A stretch of 64,000 nt of DNA from Mytilinidion resinicola (GCF_010093595.1 NW_022985440.1:585215-649214), one strand, 5' to 3'; numbered from the stretch's first letter, positions 1 to 11,247 are shown. Notes: generated by a model from the letters alone, not told the origin. A program made the numbers and translations.

Positions 1-2
1 AT

Positions 3-1082
3 GCTTGGGGACTATCAAACGACAATCCTTTAGGTTTAGGGGCCTTCATCGTGATGGAGTACATACAGGGCGAGTGCCTCGGTCATCTTTGGCGAGTAGG
101 GCTCAAGGAACGGATACTACGACCCGATATCAGCGAGAGGGACCTGCGCACTGTGTATCGTCAGATAGCGGGGTTTTATCTTGAGCTCTCGAAGTTGGAG
201 TTTCCCAATATTGGGTCTCTATCTATCAGGGACGATCAGAGTATCCACTCAGAGTTAGGGCCGCTGACGCTGAAGATGCAAGAAATAGAGGCACATGGAG
301 GAGTTAAAGTTGGAGGTATATATTCTAGCATCTGGCTTATTTATATGCTAACCTTAATCCAAGGCAATCGCTCAGAAACATTTCTATCCGCAAGAGAGTA
401 CTTCGAATACGTTGCCAAGCAAGATATGGGACAATTGGATGAACAGCCCAGTTCAATCGACGACGCTAATGATGCTCGAGCTAAATACAAGTTTCGCCAT
501 CAGTTCAATGCAATTATTCCACGCTTTATCGCCGATGAGCATAATCAGATCAGCTTCAGACTATTATGTGATGATTTTCGCTACGGGAACATGATTATCA
601 ACAACGCAAGAGAACTCAAGATAATCGCAGTAATAGACTGGGAGTGGGCATACGCAGCGCCGTACCAGATGTTTTGCTCAGCGCCACGATGGCTTCTAAT
701 AAAGAATCCGGTTCATTGGGCAACACCTAAAGGTTCAGAATTTGATAGATACAACTCATGTCTACAACTTTTTCTTGACGAGCTTGAACTCGAGGAGAGC
801 GAAAGAAACAAGGATAAGCCGCATAAGGAGAAGCTTTCTGACCTTATGCGGAAATCTTTGAGCGACGGCAAGTTCTGGTTCCATGAATTGATATATGACT
901 CTTTTACGAGTCCCGACAACCCAGCGTGGAAGGCCGTTTGCGATATCCAGCCTAGTTTCGAGGACCTTGCCCCTATGTTGGAGCCGGATCTCGATGAGTT
1001 CGTTGAAAGGAAAATGAAGCAATTGGCGGCATATAAGGCAGAGTGCAGAGCTCGAGGATTGTCAGTGGAAGCAGAGTCATGA
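3..1082 (+). CDS. APH-family (aminoglycoside phosphotransferase-like) kinase, 5' end outside window
   Basis: The frame is open from base 3, so the gene enters from the left; the ATG at 54-56 lies inside the conserved N-lobe stretch (LGAFIVMEYIQGE), so it is not the true start. The fungal APH/choline-kinase-like fold is supported by a catalytic-loop region (LLCDDFRYGNMII, where the usual HGD is replaced by CDD) and by the metal-binding segment IAVIDWEWAYAAP, followed by the family's SAPRWLL motif. Members are presumed small-molecule kinases, common and functionally uncharacterised in Pezizomycotina. The loss of His in the HxD motif may weaken catalysis. The gene ends at a TGA at 1080. A second, decayed APH copy lies at 4172. 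Family assignment is firm; the substrate is unknown. Confidence 0.8.
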   Translation, partial: AWGLSNDNPLGLGAFIVMEYIQGECLGHLWRVGLKERILRPDISERDLRTVYRQIAGFYLELSKLEFPNIGSLSIRDDQSIHSELGPLTLKMQEIEAHGGVKVGGIYSSIWLIYMLTLIQGNRSETFLSAREYFEYVAKQDMGQLDEQPSSIDDANDARAKYKFRHQFNAIIPRFIADEHNQISFRLLCDDFRYGNMIINNARELKIIAVIDWEWAYAAPYQMFCSAPRWLLIKNPVHWATPKGSEFDRYNSCLQLFLDELELEESERNKDKPHKEKLSDLMRKSLSDGKFWFHELIYDSFTSPDNPAWKAVCDIQPSFEDLAPMLEPDLDEFVERKMKQLAAYKAECRARGLSVEAES

Positions 1083-1922
1083 TTTGATCTTGTAGGTAAA
1101 TGGCTGGAGTCTCGTTCGGTTTGGGAGCCTTATTCTTTTATCCTAATGACAACCTCGACGTTCACATATCCGGTGAGTGGCTGATGCTTTGAGGTCATCC
1201 ACTGGCACCGCTCCCCATCGGTATCATGTGAAGAACTCCGCACGCGGACAAGTGGTAGTCACGAAATACAAGCCCTGAACCTAACTTCGGCTTCTTCGCA
1301 GTAGATGTGACGAGCTCAGTGCGGTCCCGCGCGCTGATAACTTCGACGCCACAAACTTCATGGGCAGCGGCCGTCAGTGACTTTACCATCGGCAGCGACC
1401 TCTGTGTCGGCGACTTGCGTGTTGGTGCCTTCTAACTTCTGGATCAGCGCCACCTACAGCGTCCCTTTCCAAATGCCGCGAGACAACAGGCTTCGGCGGC
1501 CGCTGTGCTAGAGTTTTGTTCAGCGCCCCGCCATTTTCAGTCTCCATGATTGTGTTCATTTATGCAGCCCTCGGTGTAGATCGGGTTCGAGTCTGGGACT
1601 GCGCGCCAGCAATTTTACGTGCGGTCGTCCGAAGGCGCTCTAGGGCAGGAAGATGAGGGTCGGTTGGCGATAGACCATTCGGCGGCGGACTCATCTCAGC
1701 CTCTTCACCGCGTCTCACGACCGAAGTGAGGACATAGTGAAAGCGATAAGCCATCGGCACTGCCCCTCAGCTCTTGCTTTAGAAATATTTTGTCGGAGGA
1801 CTAAATTTTAGGCCTCAAGCAAGCATTCACTCTCTAGTACTATATACACTTGAGTGTTTCCTGTAACTGTTCTAACTTCGTTGTGGGATGCCTTCTCTTG
1901 AGAATATTACGGCACTTCTAAG
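1083..1922. other. Intergenic, no gene seen
   Basis: No reading frame with family motifs or plausible splice structure was found. Short open frames here have no recognisable composition. Confidence 0.5.
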
Positions 1923-2922
1923 TTAAGTTAGTATATATTGCATTCCTACTATACCGACGAACATGCCTGCGCATTCTGTCGAAACTCTGCCACGTTTTTT
2001 TTCTCCGCCAAACTCTTCGAGCCTTCCTTGAGCTCCTGCTTCCCTCACGAGGCATAGGACAGTCAAGAGATACGTGAGGGCCGTTTTCGCGACTTTCTTA
2101 TTTGTAGGGTTCGGATATTCTAGTTGCAGGGCTAATATCTTTGCCCACTGCGCAATAGCAGAGCAGCGAAGAATGTGCCCTCTGATACCCATAGTCTGCC
2201 TACTATTGCTAGAAAGGCGTAAGACAAAGTAGACAAAGCCAGCTGGGAACTATAGTTATTACAGCCCGAAGCATAGCAAAGCACTAATTTCCGCCTCGAT
2301 AATTAGACGGATCTTTCGCCCAGGGCTCTAGCCGTTTGTCGGTTGGGCGGTCTAACTATACGATCCCGAATTCCTCTTTATTACAATTGATAAACGTCTC
2401 CGTGGCGTAGGCATCTATATGAGGGCCGGTGTAGGTTCCAGGTTCGGCAAGGAGAATCCACCCTTCTACTTCTCGAAATTCGTTCTTCTGCTTAGATTTC
2501 GTGATGATTCGGCCTGCCCATCCTGGATTCAGAACGGCCGTTTTGATCCTATTAAGGAGGTCGCAGTTGCTGTTCTGAAGAAACCTTGGGCAAATGCCGT
2601 ACGTGTCCGGGAGCGGGTTTTTCAAATCCAGGATGTTCCAGCCGTTGCCATGGTCTTTATTTTCCTTAAAGCGAGATTGCACCTCCCTTATAGTCTTACG
2701 ACTGTAGCTAACGTGGGTTCGCGGAAGTGAAGCAATATTGATATCTACTGCATCATCCAAGGTGGAGTATTTGGCAAGGAGCTGAGAGATTGGTCGCGAC
2801 TGTGCCGACCAGGTGGAGTTCTGTTGTCCCAGTCCGAAGATTGGGACTTTAATAGTGGAGTGGGAACTTAGAATACGGCTTGCCTGGGCCTTCGTTAGGA
2901 ATAGAGCCTGAGCCCCCTCTGC
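1923..2922 (-). pseudogene. JmjC-like (Fe(II)/2-oxoglutarate fold) protein, decayed
   Basis: Reading leftward from about 2920, a continuous frame gives an N-terminal region (ILSSHSTIKVPIFG), then GWNILDLKNP, then WILLAEPGTYTGPHIDAY, which carries the JmjC HxD iron ligands (HID). A TAG at 2356-2358 sits where a Trp is expected. The frame continues (LDRPTDKRLEPWAKDPSNYRGG), meets a second TAG at 2284-2286 in a Trp position, then shifts frame into PAGFVYFVLR. The third iron ligand (His in PAGTVHF-type motifs) is Tyr here. The C-terminal helical part (IAQWAKILALQLEYP) follows to about 1925. Both stops and the His-to-Tyr change fit C-to-T transitions. No start codon is visible. The gene is dead in this form; the family call is by motif memory. 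Confidence 0.72.
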
Positions 2923-4171
2923 TCACGTGACCCGGGTGCCACTGGCCAGTTCAGGCCCGGCTCAGCTTCGGCTCAGGTCTCTTCAGGTCTGTTTACCCCC
3001 TGCTGCGCAGTCTTAGATATACCTCGCTAGAAACGGTCAAGTATTAGCGAGGGGCTTTAGATCTGTCCCAAGTCACAAATCATGGCCCCAAACAGTTTGG
3101 TAAGCCTTAGAAGCTGAAGGTCCTTTTCAGGGAGGATTCTCTGCCCTTATCCTTGTTGACATAGAGTGTGCCAATCTACAAAAATGGCCGGCCTCCCTCT
3201 TACCTTCTTATCTCTTTTCTTATCCCTTCCTGTTCCTTTCCTATAAAGTGCCTCTTACCTAACGTACTCCACCAACGAGCCACAACAGTTCGGCCAATAG
3301 GCAGTATGGTACACGGCCAGTCAGCATTAGGCTCAGCATTACAAGTATAGATTACTAGATATTCACGGCCGTTGGCGTGCGCCGGGCGTGGATATCCTGC
3401 AGTACAGCCTCTCTTTACGTCCGGTGACCCAGCGCGGAAAATGAGTCAATCCCGTTAAGCATGCTATTCAGGGCTAATCTTCAGCCGCCTCAAAACCTGA
3501 TTGGCTAGAGTGTATCTATTCCTTCCTAAAGGGCGTCCGGAACTGCTGCCTCATATGGTAATTTTGTGGCTTGATTTTAACGCTGGGTCGCTGGATATAA
3601 AGAGAGGCTGTACAGTAGCAGGGGGCGGCCCACTAGCCGGCCAGCTGGCTCAGCCAGCGGCTCAGCGAGACCAAAGTTTCTTCGGCTGCGAGAGGCGTTC
3701 TGTGTGCCAAAACTCGCTCATATTCACGTGACCATCCTGCCATCTATTTAGTCTTCGAATCGGCCCGCCCCCTAGTCTCTGGTTCGATCTAGCTTCAGGG
3801 TACGAAGGTGACTTTTTGGATTAGGACACAAAAAAAAAGAAGTCCTTCGTACCTTTCCACTCAATCCAACCACAATCTACATCCCCGAAGCGAGTCTATT
3901 GTCGTACCAGAGAAGCATATTCCTCAACTTCACAACCGTTTTACGTATTATTCTACCGTCGTAGAATCCTACGCTCTCACTCCTCGCAGAAGTCAAGTTT
4001 AAGTTCAATCGGGTCCATCCTCGTCTTCCGACCTGGCCAAATCGCTGACCGCCTGCTCCACCCAACCATACCGAGCCTTCATATCACCTCCACTCACCAC
4101 ACTTTCCATTCTATACCTCCTCGACGTCTTTATCGTTAAGGGATCTGCCTCTGAATTTTTCCGAAGCAAGA
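2923..4171. other. Intergenic, no gene seen
   Basis: Short open frames only, none with recognisable motifs. There is a poly-A tract near 3830. Possibly old degraded sequence, but I cannot assign a source. Confidence 0.45.
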
Positions 4172-4719
4172 ATGACTGTTTTCGACCTTGTCGCTGAGAC
4201 TGAGGGTGACAATGAGTGGAAAGCTTGGTTAGACCAGGTATTCGATGCAAGAGATGAAATTGTTGAGTTTGTCACGGATCGCAGAGAGGGAGATAAACCC
4301 GGAGAGTTTATCCGCTACCTCAAGGGCTCCTTCAACCTTAGCTTAGTCATCAGCTTTAACAATAACTAGTTAGTTAGTTAGTTAGTTAGAGGGCCAGGTG
4401 CCGTTATTCGGTTCCCAAAACCAGGACACGAGACGAAAAGGTCCAGAACGAGGTTCATTTCTTGAAGTATCTCACCCAGAACACCACAGTTCCAGTCCGT
4501 CGTGTGACGTCTTAGGGAGTGACGAAAGAGAGTCCGAAACAATTGGGGCCATTTATTATTATGGATTTTATTGAAAGGAAGAGTTTAGCGAGTGTGTTAA
4601 AGAAACCAACCGAAAACGATTAGCAGGAAGTGATGTTGAATCCAGACGTCGACGACGCAACGCTAGATATTGTCTACGAGCAACTTACTAGCTACTTAAT
4701 TCAGCTCTTAAAGCTTGAC
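4172..4719 (+). pseudogene. APH-family kinase relic (N-lobe only)
   Basis: It starts at an ATG (4172) and reads DARDEIVEFVTDRREG and FIRYLKGSFNLSLVISF, the normal start of fungal APH-like kinases. The frame is then broken by a (TAGT)n insertion at 4367. It resumes in other frames as GPGAVIRFPKPGHE and NEVHFLKYLTQNTTVPV, then QLGPFIIMDFIERKSL, and ends at YEQLTSYLIQLLKLD. In-frame TAGs at 4513-4515 and 4621-4623 fall where Trp and Gln are expected, consistent with C-to-T damage. The C-lobe with the catalytic loop is missing; at about 4720 the sequence changes to a methyltransferase. It is related to, but not a continuation of, the APH gene at 3-1082. Confidence 0.75.
4367..4389. repeat. (TAGT)n microsatellite
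   Basis: 5.75 copies of TAGT sit inside the APH relic, just after the SFNNN codons. They create the first stop and the first frame change of the pseudogene. Confidence 0.9.
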
Positions 4720-4926
4720 TCAATATTAGACGTCGGTTGCTTCCTCGGGGTGGATTTGCGACGGGTCGTCTTCGACGGAGCACCAAGCGATCCGATGCAT
4801 AGCGTCGACATTGTCTCGCACTAGGATGTTAGTTATAACTTATTCGGGGACAAAGGACGATTCAAGGCTAAGTTCATCGAAGCGGATATGCTTTCGTCGG
4901 ATGATCCGCAACTACGCGCGCTCAAG
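4720..4926 (+). pseudogene. Class I SAM-dependent methyltransferase relic (fungal UMTA-type)
   Basis: The sequence reads SILDVGCFLGVDLRRVVFDG, the SAM-binding motif I region (DVGCxLG) of the fungal methyltransferase family, then DIVSH, a TAG at 4822-4824 (Trp expected), then YNLFGDKGRFKAKFIEADML. The last codons (ALK) are followed directly by GTTAGT, a good splice donor at 4927, so this looks like the 5'-internal exon of a methyltransferase gene. I find no following exon. It is joined in the same frame to the APH relic upstream without a visible boundary sequence. Confidence 0.68.
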
Positions 4927-5111
4927 GTTAGTGAATACCAAGGTGACCACCACATACAAGTTGTAGAATTGTAAACACTCATTCTCCTTTGATAAACGAC
5001 CTTCCTATCCTAGAAATCTCGAGTGAGCTCCGATGAGTCTGCTCTTCTCTACTTAAATTCCCATTTATAGCGCTTTAGGTTCGCAGCCACCATGCTACAA
5101 CCAGCCATCGT

Positions 5112-7712
5112 TCAGCACAGATATATCCGCTCAAGTTCCTCAGCCTGCCATGAACTGTCCCAGAACTCGCCCTGCATGGCTCCATCGACAATCGCCGGGC
5201 TAACAAGTCTCATTGAAGTAGGGCCACGACGGATAATAACCGGCGAGGAAACCCCAGCAACAAGCATGACCGTATCTCCCGCACGCACGTTGCGATTGCA
5301 GATACCCTTCATCCCAAGGCCTGTCCAATTCTTCCATTCGTCGTCTTCAGCCTCCAAAAAAACCCCCAGGGCTCTGTCGACCCGTGTCTTTTCCATAAAA
5401 ATACTGCTACCCTGAAAAAGCATCTTCTCTGTTCTGGCTAAAATATTGCACATGGAAATATGTGTGCGAAATATCTCTTGCAAGGAAGGCCCACCTCTAT
5501 TAAGATGTGGGCGCTCTTTCTGCAGGGAGGAATCAGTTCCATGCAAGAGCAGATCTAAGACCTTGCATGGTCCTTTTTCATGGTGCATTCTCAAAAACTT
5601 TTTCCAACCATTGAACCCACTTTGATCAATGCACTTCATCAAACCAAACCCACTCCTTTCCTCAAATTTCCTCCACACGATTGCTTCTTGAGAGTAGAAG
5701 ATATCCCAGAACGCAAATATGGTCTGAAGATTCTCTAAATGGAGAGATCTTTCTTTGGGGTCGTAGGTGCTCCACGTTTCTCGAAATCCAGAACATGATT
5801 TGACAGAACAAATATGACGGCCCCGAACAACGAGAACATCATCATTGCATGGATCCAAGGCCCAGTGACCAATCGAGCCGGGTGTCGCATGCAAACCTTT
5901 GTTTCTGAAGAGAGTTGGTTTCAGCCAGAAGGGGTCAAAGTCGGCTGCCCAGTTCGGTACCCACGTTGGATGTCCAGGGAAGTGATTCGTTGTGGCCGGC
6001 AGCAAGAACTGAAGAGTGCCGGTAACTTCCATGAGCTGAATGCAAAGTTGTTTGTATATTCGCTCCAGTGGGGCAGCATTGTCGATTGAGCGAAGGCGAA
6101 AGCAGGACAGCTCCTGCAGAATCGATTGAACGCCAAAAACCTTGTCTCGATCGTCCTTCGACTTCCGGTAGCAGAGAGTATCGACTAAATTAACCTGTGG
6201 GGGCCCAGTTGGAAGAGCAAGACCTCGTAGAAGATAACTGTTCGTCGGAAAGCCACGGCTGAGAACGAAAGTCACAAGGAACACGATGAGAGATATCGCA
6301 AATGGAACACCGAAACCGCAATCGAGTTTCGTGTATAATACATTCGACTCCAAATTGGCAATAAGATTGTTTACCGAACCAGCTGCTCCCACTGCTGCAT
6401 CACAAGCCTTGGAGCATGCTGGAATGCTGCCCGATGCACAGGCTACGGCACATGCCACTGCGCTGGATGTTGCTGTCGCCGCCGCATCGATCACCGAGGT
6501 AGGAACCACCTCCTGTTTCTCTGACGTACCAATCCCCAGCCTCATTATGCACCAGTATAATAAAATCACAGCAATAAGAGTTCCAGAGCAGATGAAAAAG
6601 AAGGACACGTAGCCGTGAATTTTATCCATGCTTTGTCCGACGTTGATTAAGAATCTCTTGTACAGCTGCAAAGTTGTTTTGCTAGACCTGTTCAGGTTTG
6701 GCAACTCCGTATGAATACCGGAACATGCGGTGACATGGTCTCTACCTGAAGAAACGTCGGTCCATACATCCAGGTTTTCAATAATCGGTTCGCCGTTCGT
6801 GTAGTTTATCCCAGAGTAATGGAGGAAATTGATACCAGTTGAAAATCGACACCAACTGAGATATCTATTCCCACATACGATAACTGGATTAGAGGCGAGT
6901 ACGATCTCTTGGAATGTCCATATGCGATTAATCCAATCTCTTGTCAGAAGCTCCTCGAGATCTTCAGCGGTGGTTTTTGTGGTAGTGGCTTTCCTCCCCG
7001 GAGACGTAAAGACCTGCAGCAATCGGTTCTAGCTTGACTGGGTTGAGCTTGCCCATCTCTCTTTTGTCCATGCATATTGTGGGCTCTTACTCTGTTCCAT
7101 AGACGGGAACAAATGGCTGTTGCGGACCCAGCGCGCTATATAGGCTGACCAAGCTGCAGCCCACACGGTGGGATTGTTTAATCGCCCCTTAGTCGGGTCA
7201 CCGTCAAGGAAAAAGTGCTTGAGGTATCCAGCGTTTTCGAGGTATCCCATCGCTCTGTCTGTTGACACATTGCTTTCTCCAAGCCAAACATACACAGTTT
7301 CTGCACGAGAGTAAATGTCTTGCATCAGCAGGATTTGTCGCATTTTCTCGTCTTCGTCATCCTGGTTGATGCATATCGCGTCGATCCAGATGGTAAGCCT
7401 CCCGAAAACCTCAGTAAGGTGTTGCAGCGCGCAATGGCAGTTCTGGGTGATTGGAAGTGTGAAAGATCCACAAGTTATGACGCCACTATCGAGTGTCTGA
7501 GAACCCCATGCGTATGATAAAGCCGTGAATGAGGGACTTGGTTCTGAATCAAGATCAATGATTCGAAGATCGTATTGAAGCGGGTGGCCGGCATTTTCTG
7601 AAAGTCGAACGACATCAAGAGCTCGAATGCATCTTGACCCAGCCGGGAGTGGAAGACTTTCATACAACCCTGGTGCAACCTTAGAAACTTGTGATGTTCT
7701 AGAGGTGGCCAT
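5112..7712 (-). CDS. HET-domain (heterokaryon incompatibility-like) protein, frame interrupted by one TAG
   Basis: The ATG at 7712 opens a frame with the HET signature: FTALSYAWGS, LTIWIDAICINQDD, YSRAETVYVWLG. A TAG at 7029-7031 interrupts it; the same frame continues at once and carries the rest of the domain (INRIWTFQEIVLAS), then DDRDKVFGV, PTWVPNWAADF and the typical C-terminal segment AGDTVMLVAGVSSPVIIRR. Two hydrophobic, membrane-length segments (around 6550-6600 and 6240-6310) flank an Ala/Cys-rich stretch in the middle, unusual for HET proteins. HET proteins mediate non-self recognition and regulated cell death in fungi. A GTAAGAG donor lies upstream of the TAG, but the nearby acceptors I tried do not restore frame. 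So this is either a recent pseudogene or a gene with an intron I could not resolve. Confidence 0.8.
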
Positions 7713-9096
7713 TATGTGGGAATGGCATGAAGGAAGGGTGATGGTATAAGGTGTGGTATTGTCTTCAAATAGATGAACGAACTTATTTGAACTCTCTTCT
7801 TCAGTTGTTCAAGTAATTTCCTAGCATGAGATGGTCTGTATGCAAGTTAAAAGGGATGTAGAATTAATCCCTCATTGTCTTGAAGGCAAGGAAATTAATA
7901 CGAGATATTGACCATTCGGGCTTGTGTGGCGCCGCCACGTTATCACCGGTCAACTAAAAAGAGATAAGTCAAATTATTGTTGCAAAAGATACATCAAGGG
8001 TACGAAAAGCCATTGAATACGTATTAGAGCCAATACGGCTCGACTCCTGATGGTTACATATGTATTTGCCGCCTTAAACGAAGTACTTTCGTTCTGAAGC
8101 CTTGGGGGCTTGTTAGCCCTGCACTAGTGAGAGCCCTGACAATCGAAAACTTGAAGGAAGGGCGCCGATAGGGGTATTGTTCTACGTGCATTGCGGTAGC
8201 GAGCCGGGCGATAGATGGTACCGTGACAGCATCTAAAAAGTGCACATTAGCAAGTGAATAACCCTCGCCCGCTTGAGGCGTAGGAAGCTAGCGAGCTATC
8301 TAAGACGCCGCATTACTACACTTGGGGCCCTGAAACTGGAACTGGGCCGGTTTACTGACTTTCCGAGGTGAGGATCCCCGCCCCTGTCAAATACAGGACT
8401 CAGGACTGGGGTGCCAACTCCCCCTCAGTCTCAACTCGGGATCCGCTCACCCCAGCTTAGCCACAGCTCAGGCTGGAGCAGGAGCAGTTCACTTCCCTGA
8501 ATGGGACAGGAAAGTGCTTATGTGCAGATTGGGGCGTGGAACTCGTTGTTTCACGAGCCAAAAGCAACGAGGCCCGGTTCCTGACAGAAAGCGGCCCTGG
8601 TTCCGCCGGCGAACGACCGTGCAATTTCTAAAAGCCTTCCATCCCGAATGTCAATCGCTCCTTTGTAATCACGGGGATGTCCGGCAGTTAACCGTGCACG
8701 CGGGCTCGTCCATGGCATTATGAATTCACGTCATCCGAATTTCGGTGCGTGCTCCCAGATCGGCTAGGCGGATCCTGGGGATTGTGGCGGCTGGCTGCCG
8801 TGCCACAATGCACACCAAGGTAGATTGGACGCCTGGTTGCTGTCTCGAGCCTCCTAAACGGGTTATTTTGAGGTCGAGGTTGAGAGACTGCCTTGGCGTA
8901 AACGTGCTTGACCGTCGCATGGGGACGAATACCGTGTCAAACGCGTCTGATCGAAATGGGTATTGTTGCACCCATCAAATACATAGACACCATCTTACGT
9001 CTCACAACAAACGACTCGATACTACAAGCCGGCCTCTTCCAGAACTAAGCAGCTATAGCCACATCAAACGACCAGTGCAGAATCCGACTCCGCAGC
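7713..9096. other. Intergenic, no gene seen
   Basis: It holds the upstream region of the HET gene and the 3' flank of the nucleolar protein gene. Open frames are short and without motifs; no tRNA or transposon ends were seen. Confidence 0.5.
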
Positions 9097-10938
9097 TTAC
9101 ACCACTTTCCTCCCCGTCCGTCTGTTCTCCCTCTGCCGCTCCACCTTCAAAGCATCTCGTCTCCGCTTTTTCCACGCGCGGTTGTTCTCCCCTCTATGCT
9201 CCCAGAACCATTTCGAGAATTCGCTCTCCTCTTCCCCTTGCCCCTCTGCTTCTCCCTCTCTAGCTGTCTTGCGCCCTAGTGGGGTAGCATTGGCATCGAC
9301 CTCTGCAACCATTTCTTCTTCACTTATCGCATGCAGCGCCGCATTGGCTCTCGTGTTATCCTTCAACTCGGCCCCAGCATCAACGTCCTCCTCGTCCTCT
9401 CCTTCGCTCTTATCACGTCCCCACGGGAATGAGAATCCGCGGCCAATGGCAGCCGTGTCAGGCGTGGGTGCCGCACTTCTCATTTCTCGCCAATCCAGAT
9501 CCTGTCGCGTGAAAGGCGTATGTGGATCCTGCATTGATGTGTCCCCATCCCCGTCTTGGGCATCCTTCACATCATCGTCAAAGAAGCTGAAGGACGTGGT
9601 AATGGGCGCGAGGCGTAAGGGCGTTGTCGCGGCTGTTGTAATGGCTGGAGGCTTAGGACGCTTGAAGAGAGCTTCGAGAGGGTGTACTTCCTTAGAACTA
9701 ATCTTAACCTCTACTGAAGGCGAGGGAGGTGTAAGAGTGATATTTCGAAGGGGTTTCGTGGGGACTGAGGAGGATATGGAAGATGACGACGCTTGCGAGT
9801 CAGACGCGACGGAATCGGATCCAGAGTCGGATTCTGAGACTGAGGACTCGGAGGATACGGCTGACGAAGATTCGGAGGTCTCGTCAGAGGAATCGGAAAG
9901 CGGTGCGGCTTGTTTCGACGTTTTGGTGTTCGTGGCAGTTTTCGATTTTGACTTCGCTCTAGTTGCTCTATCTGGAGCCTCCATAGATGAAGCAGACAAG
10001 TCTTTCCTATTCGATGCACCCTTAGCCAGCTTTGTTGTATTCTCTTGTGTAGCTGCCTCTGCCAGGCCAACTATTCGTGCCCTCTTAGCCTTCCCAGTCT
10101 CAGCTTCAACAACATTGCCATCCTCGTCCACCCATCCTTTCCCATTGATATACTCCGTGGCTGGCTTGCTCTCCGTAGCAACCGCACTGCTCTTAAGGAA
10201 ACTTGCGTGTTTGCTAGTCTTCGTAAATTCATGTACTACCACTTCTCGACTTGACTTCGAAGTTTTCTTTTCTTTGCCCTCAGCCTTGCTCTTTTTAGCC
10301 TTCGCCGCACTCTCGGCGGCAGCAGCTGTAGGTGTCAGCTTCGCCTTGAACAGCATCTCCGGCTCCTTCAGATACTGCGACTCTTTCGCCTTCTCCTTCT
10401 TATCTTTCTTGCTCTTCTTATCCGCCTTATTCTTCCCATGCCCCGGTACTTCCGTCCAGCCACGCTTGATCTTCCTCTGATCAGGCAACTCAATGCCCTC
10501 CATCACGTCCTGCGTTCGTTTCTCTTTCTTCGGGCGCTTCGCCGGTCTGTCCTCCTCTTTGGCGGCCGCACCGTCCTTGTCCGCCTTCTTCCTCTTCTCC
10601 GGCTTCGCTTCCTCGATGCGCACTTTAGACCCCTTCAATATAGACCCATTCAGCTTCTTCTTCAGCTTTTGTGCCTCCATAGTCGGCAATTCGATGTAGC
10701 CAAAGCCCTTCTCTGGGAAAGTCTCGACAGTATGAAACGAGATATTGGTCGCAGACTGAAGGACGGTCGGGGGTATATAGCTTTTCAACAACTCGGCCGT
10801 AAAAGGCGTAATATGGAGCCTAGTCCGCGCAATCTCCTCGGTGCTCTTGCTGTCAGTCGCTGTGGGCGGCGGTGCGGAGGTGTTGGCGGAGGCCGAGCGA
10901 GCTTTAGATGGGCAGATAAGCGCTGGCGGAGTTGGCAT
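9097..10938 (-). CDS. Nucleolar SRP40-like protein with degenerate RRM
   Basis: Single-exon protein of about 613 residues from the ATG at 10938. The frame is open further up (to 11166), but the extra 76 residues are poorly fungal-like and would run almost to the divergent gene start, so the inner ATG is preferred. The N-terminus has an RRM-like fold (RTRLHITPFTAELLKSYI, then FPEKGFGYIELPTMEAQKLKK). Long Lys/Glu-rich and Ser/Asp/Glu-rich low-complexity tracts follow (for example SDSSDETSESSSAVSSESS), typical of SRP40/Nopp140-like nucleolar factors. The basic C-terminus (AWKKRRRDALKVERQRE) suggests rRNA or pre-ribosome binding. It is probably a ribosome-biogenesis factor. The antisense strand holds a 432-codon open frame that merely mirrors the Ser tracts. 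Confidence 0.72.
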   Translation of the reverse strand: MPTPPALICPSKARSASANTSAPPPTATDSKSTEEIARTRLHITPFTAELLKSYIPPTVLQSATNISFHTVETFPEKGFGYIELPTMEAQKLKKKLNGSILKGSKVRIEEAKPEKRKKADKDGAAAKEEDRPAKRPKKEKRTQDVMEGIELPDQRKIKRGWTEVPGHGKNKADKKSKKDKKEKAKESQYLKEPEMLFKAKLTPTAAAAESAAKAKKSKAEGKEKKTSKSSREVVVHEFTKTSKHASFLKSSAVATESKPATEYINGKGWVDEDGNVVEAETGKAKRARIVGLAEAATQENTTKLAKGASNRKDLSASSMEAPDRATRAKSKSKTATNTKTSKQAAPLSDSSDETSESSSAVSSESSVSESDSGSDSVASDSQASSSSISSSVPTKPLRNITLTPPSPSVEVKISSKEVHPLEALFKRPKPPAITTAATTPLRLAPITTSFSFFDDDVKDAQDGDGDTSMQDPHTPFTRQDLDWREMRSAAPTPDTAAIGRGFSFPWGRDKSEGEDEEDVDAGAELKDNTRANAALHAISEEEMVAEVDANATPLGRKTAREGEAEGQGEEESEFSKWFWEHRGENNRAWKKRRRDALKVERQRENRRTGRKVV

Positions 10939-11247
10939 TTGTACGACCTGTCTCGGCGGCAGCGAAGAGAGTTGTACAGCGCGGCCAGGAATAGAACAGG
11001 ATCTAGATGGTGCTAAGTGTAGGCGCTTGCTAATAAAGCCACATGATGCTGATTGTTGTGTACGGTGGTGGAGAAAGTGGAGTGGAGGGGTCCAGCAAAA
11101 GGTTCTGCTCGGCGGCTGGGGAAGCTGGCTAGCGCCGTCGACAAATGACATGCATTCATGGCTCAATCGTCCCTTGGTCTCTCAACATCGCGGTATTCGA
11201 GTTCGTGCCGCCCGCTCTCGGTATTGTCTGAAGCGCCTTGATATACT
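10939..11247. promoter_or_regulatory. Shared divergent promoter region
   Basis: 309 bp separate the starts of the leftward nucleolar protein gene and the rightward membrane protein gene, so both promoters must lie here. No specific box is claimed. Confidence 0.45.

Noticed and set aside
1560..1610. Possible tRNA B-box (GGTTCGAGTCT)
   Set aside because: The flanks do not form a T-arm or acceptor stem and no A-box is found at the right distance.
9182..10480. 432-codon plus-strand frame, Ser/Ala-rich
   Set aside because: It is exactly antisense to the Lys/Glu- and Ser/Asp-rich tracts of the nucleolar protein; low complexity explains its openness.
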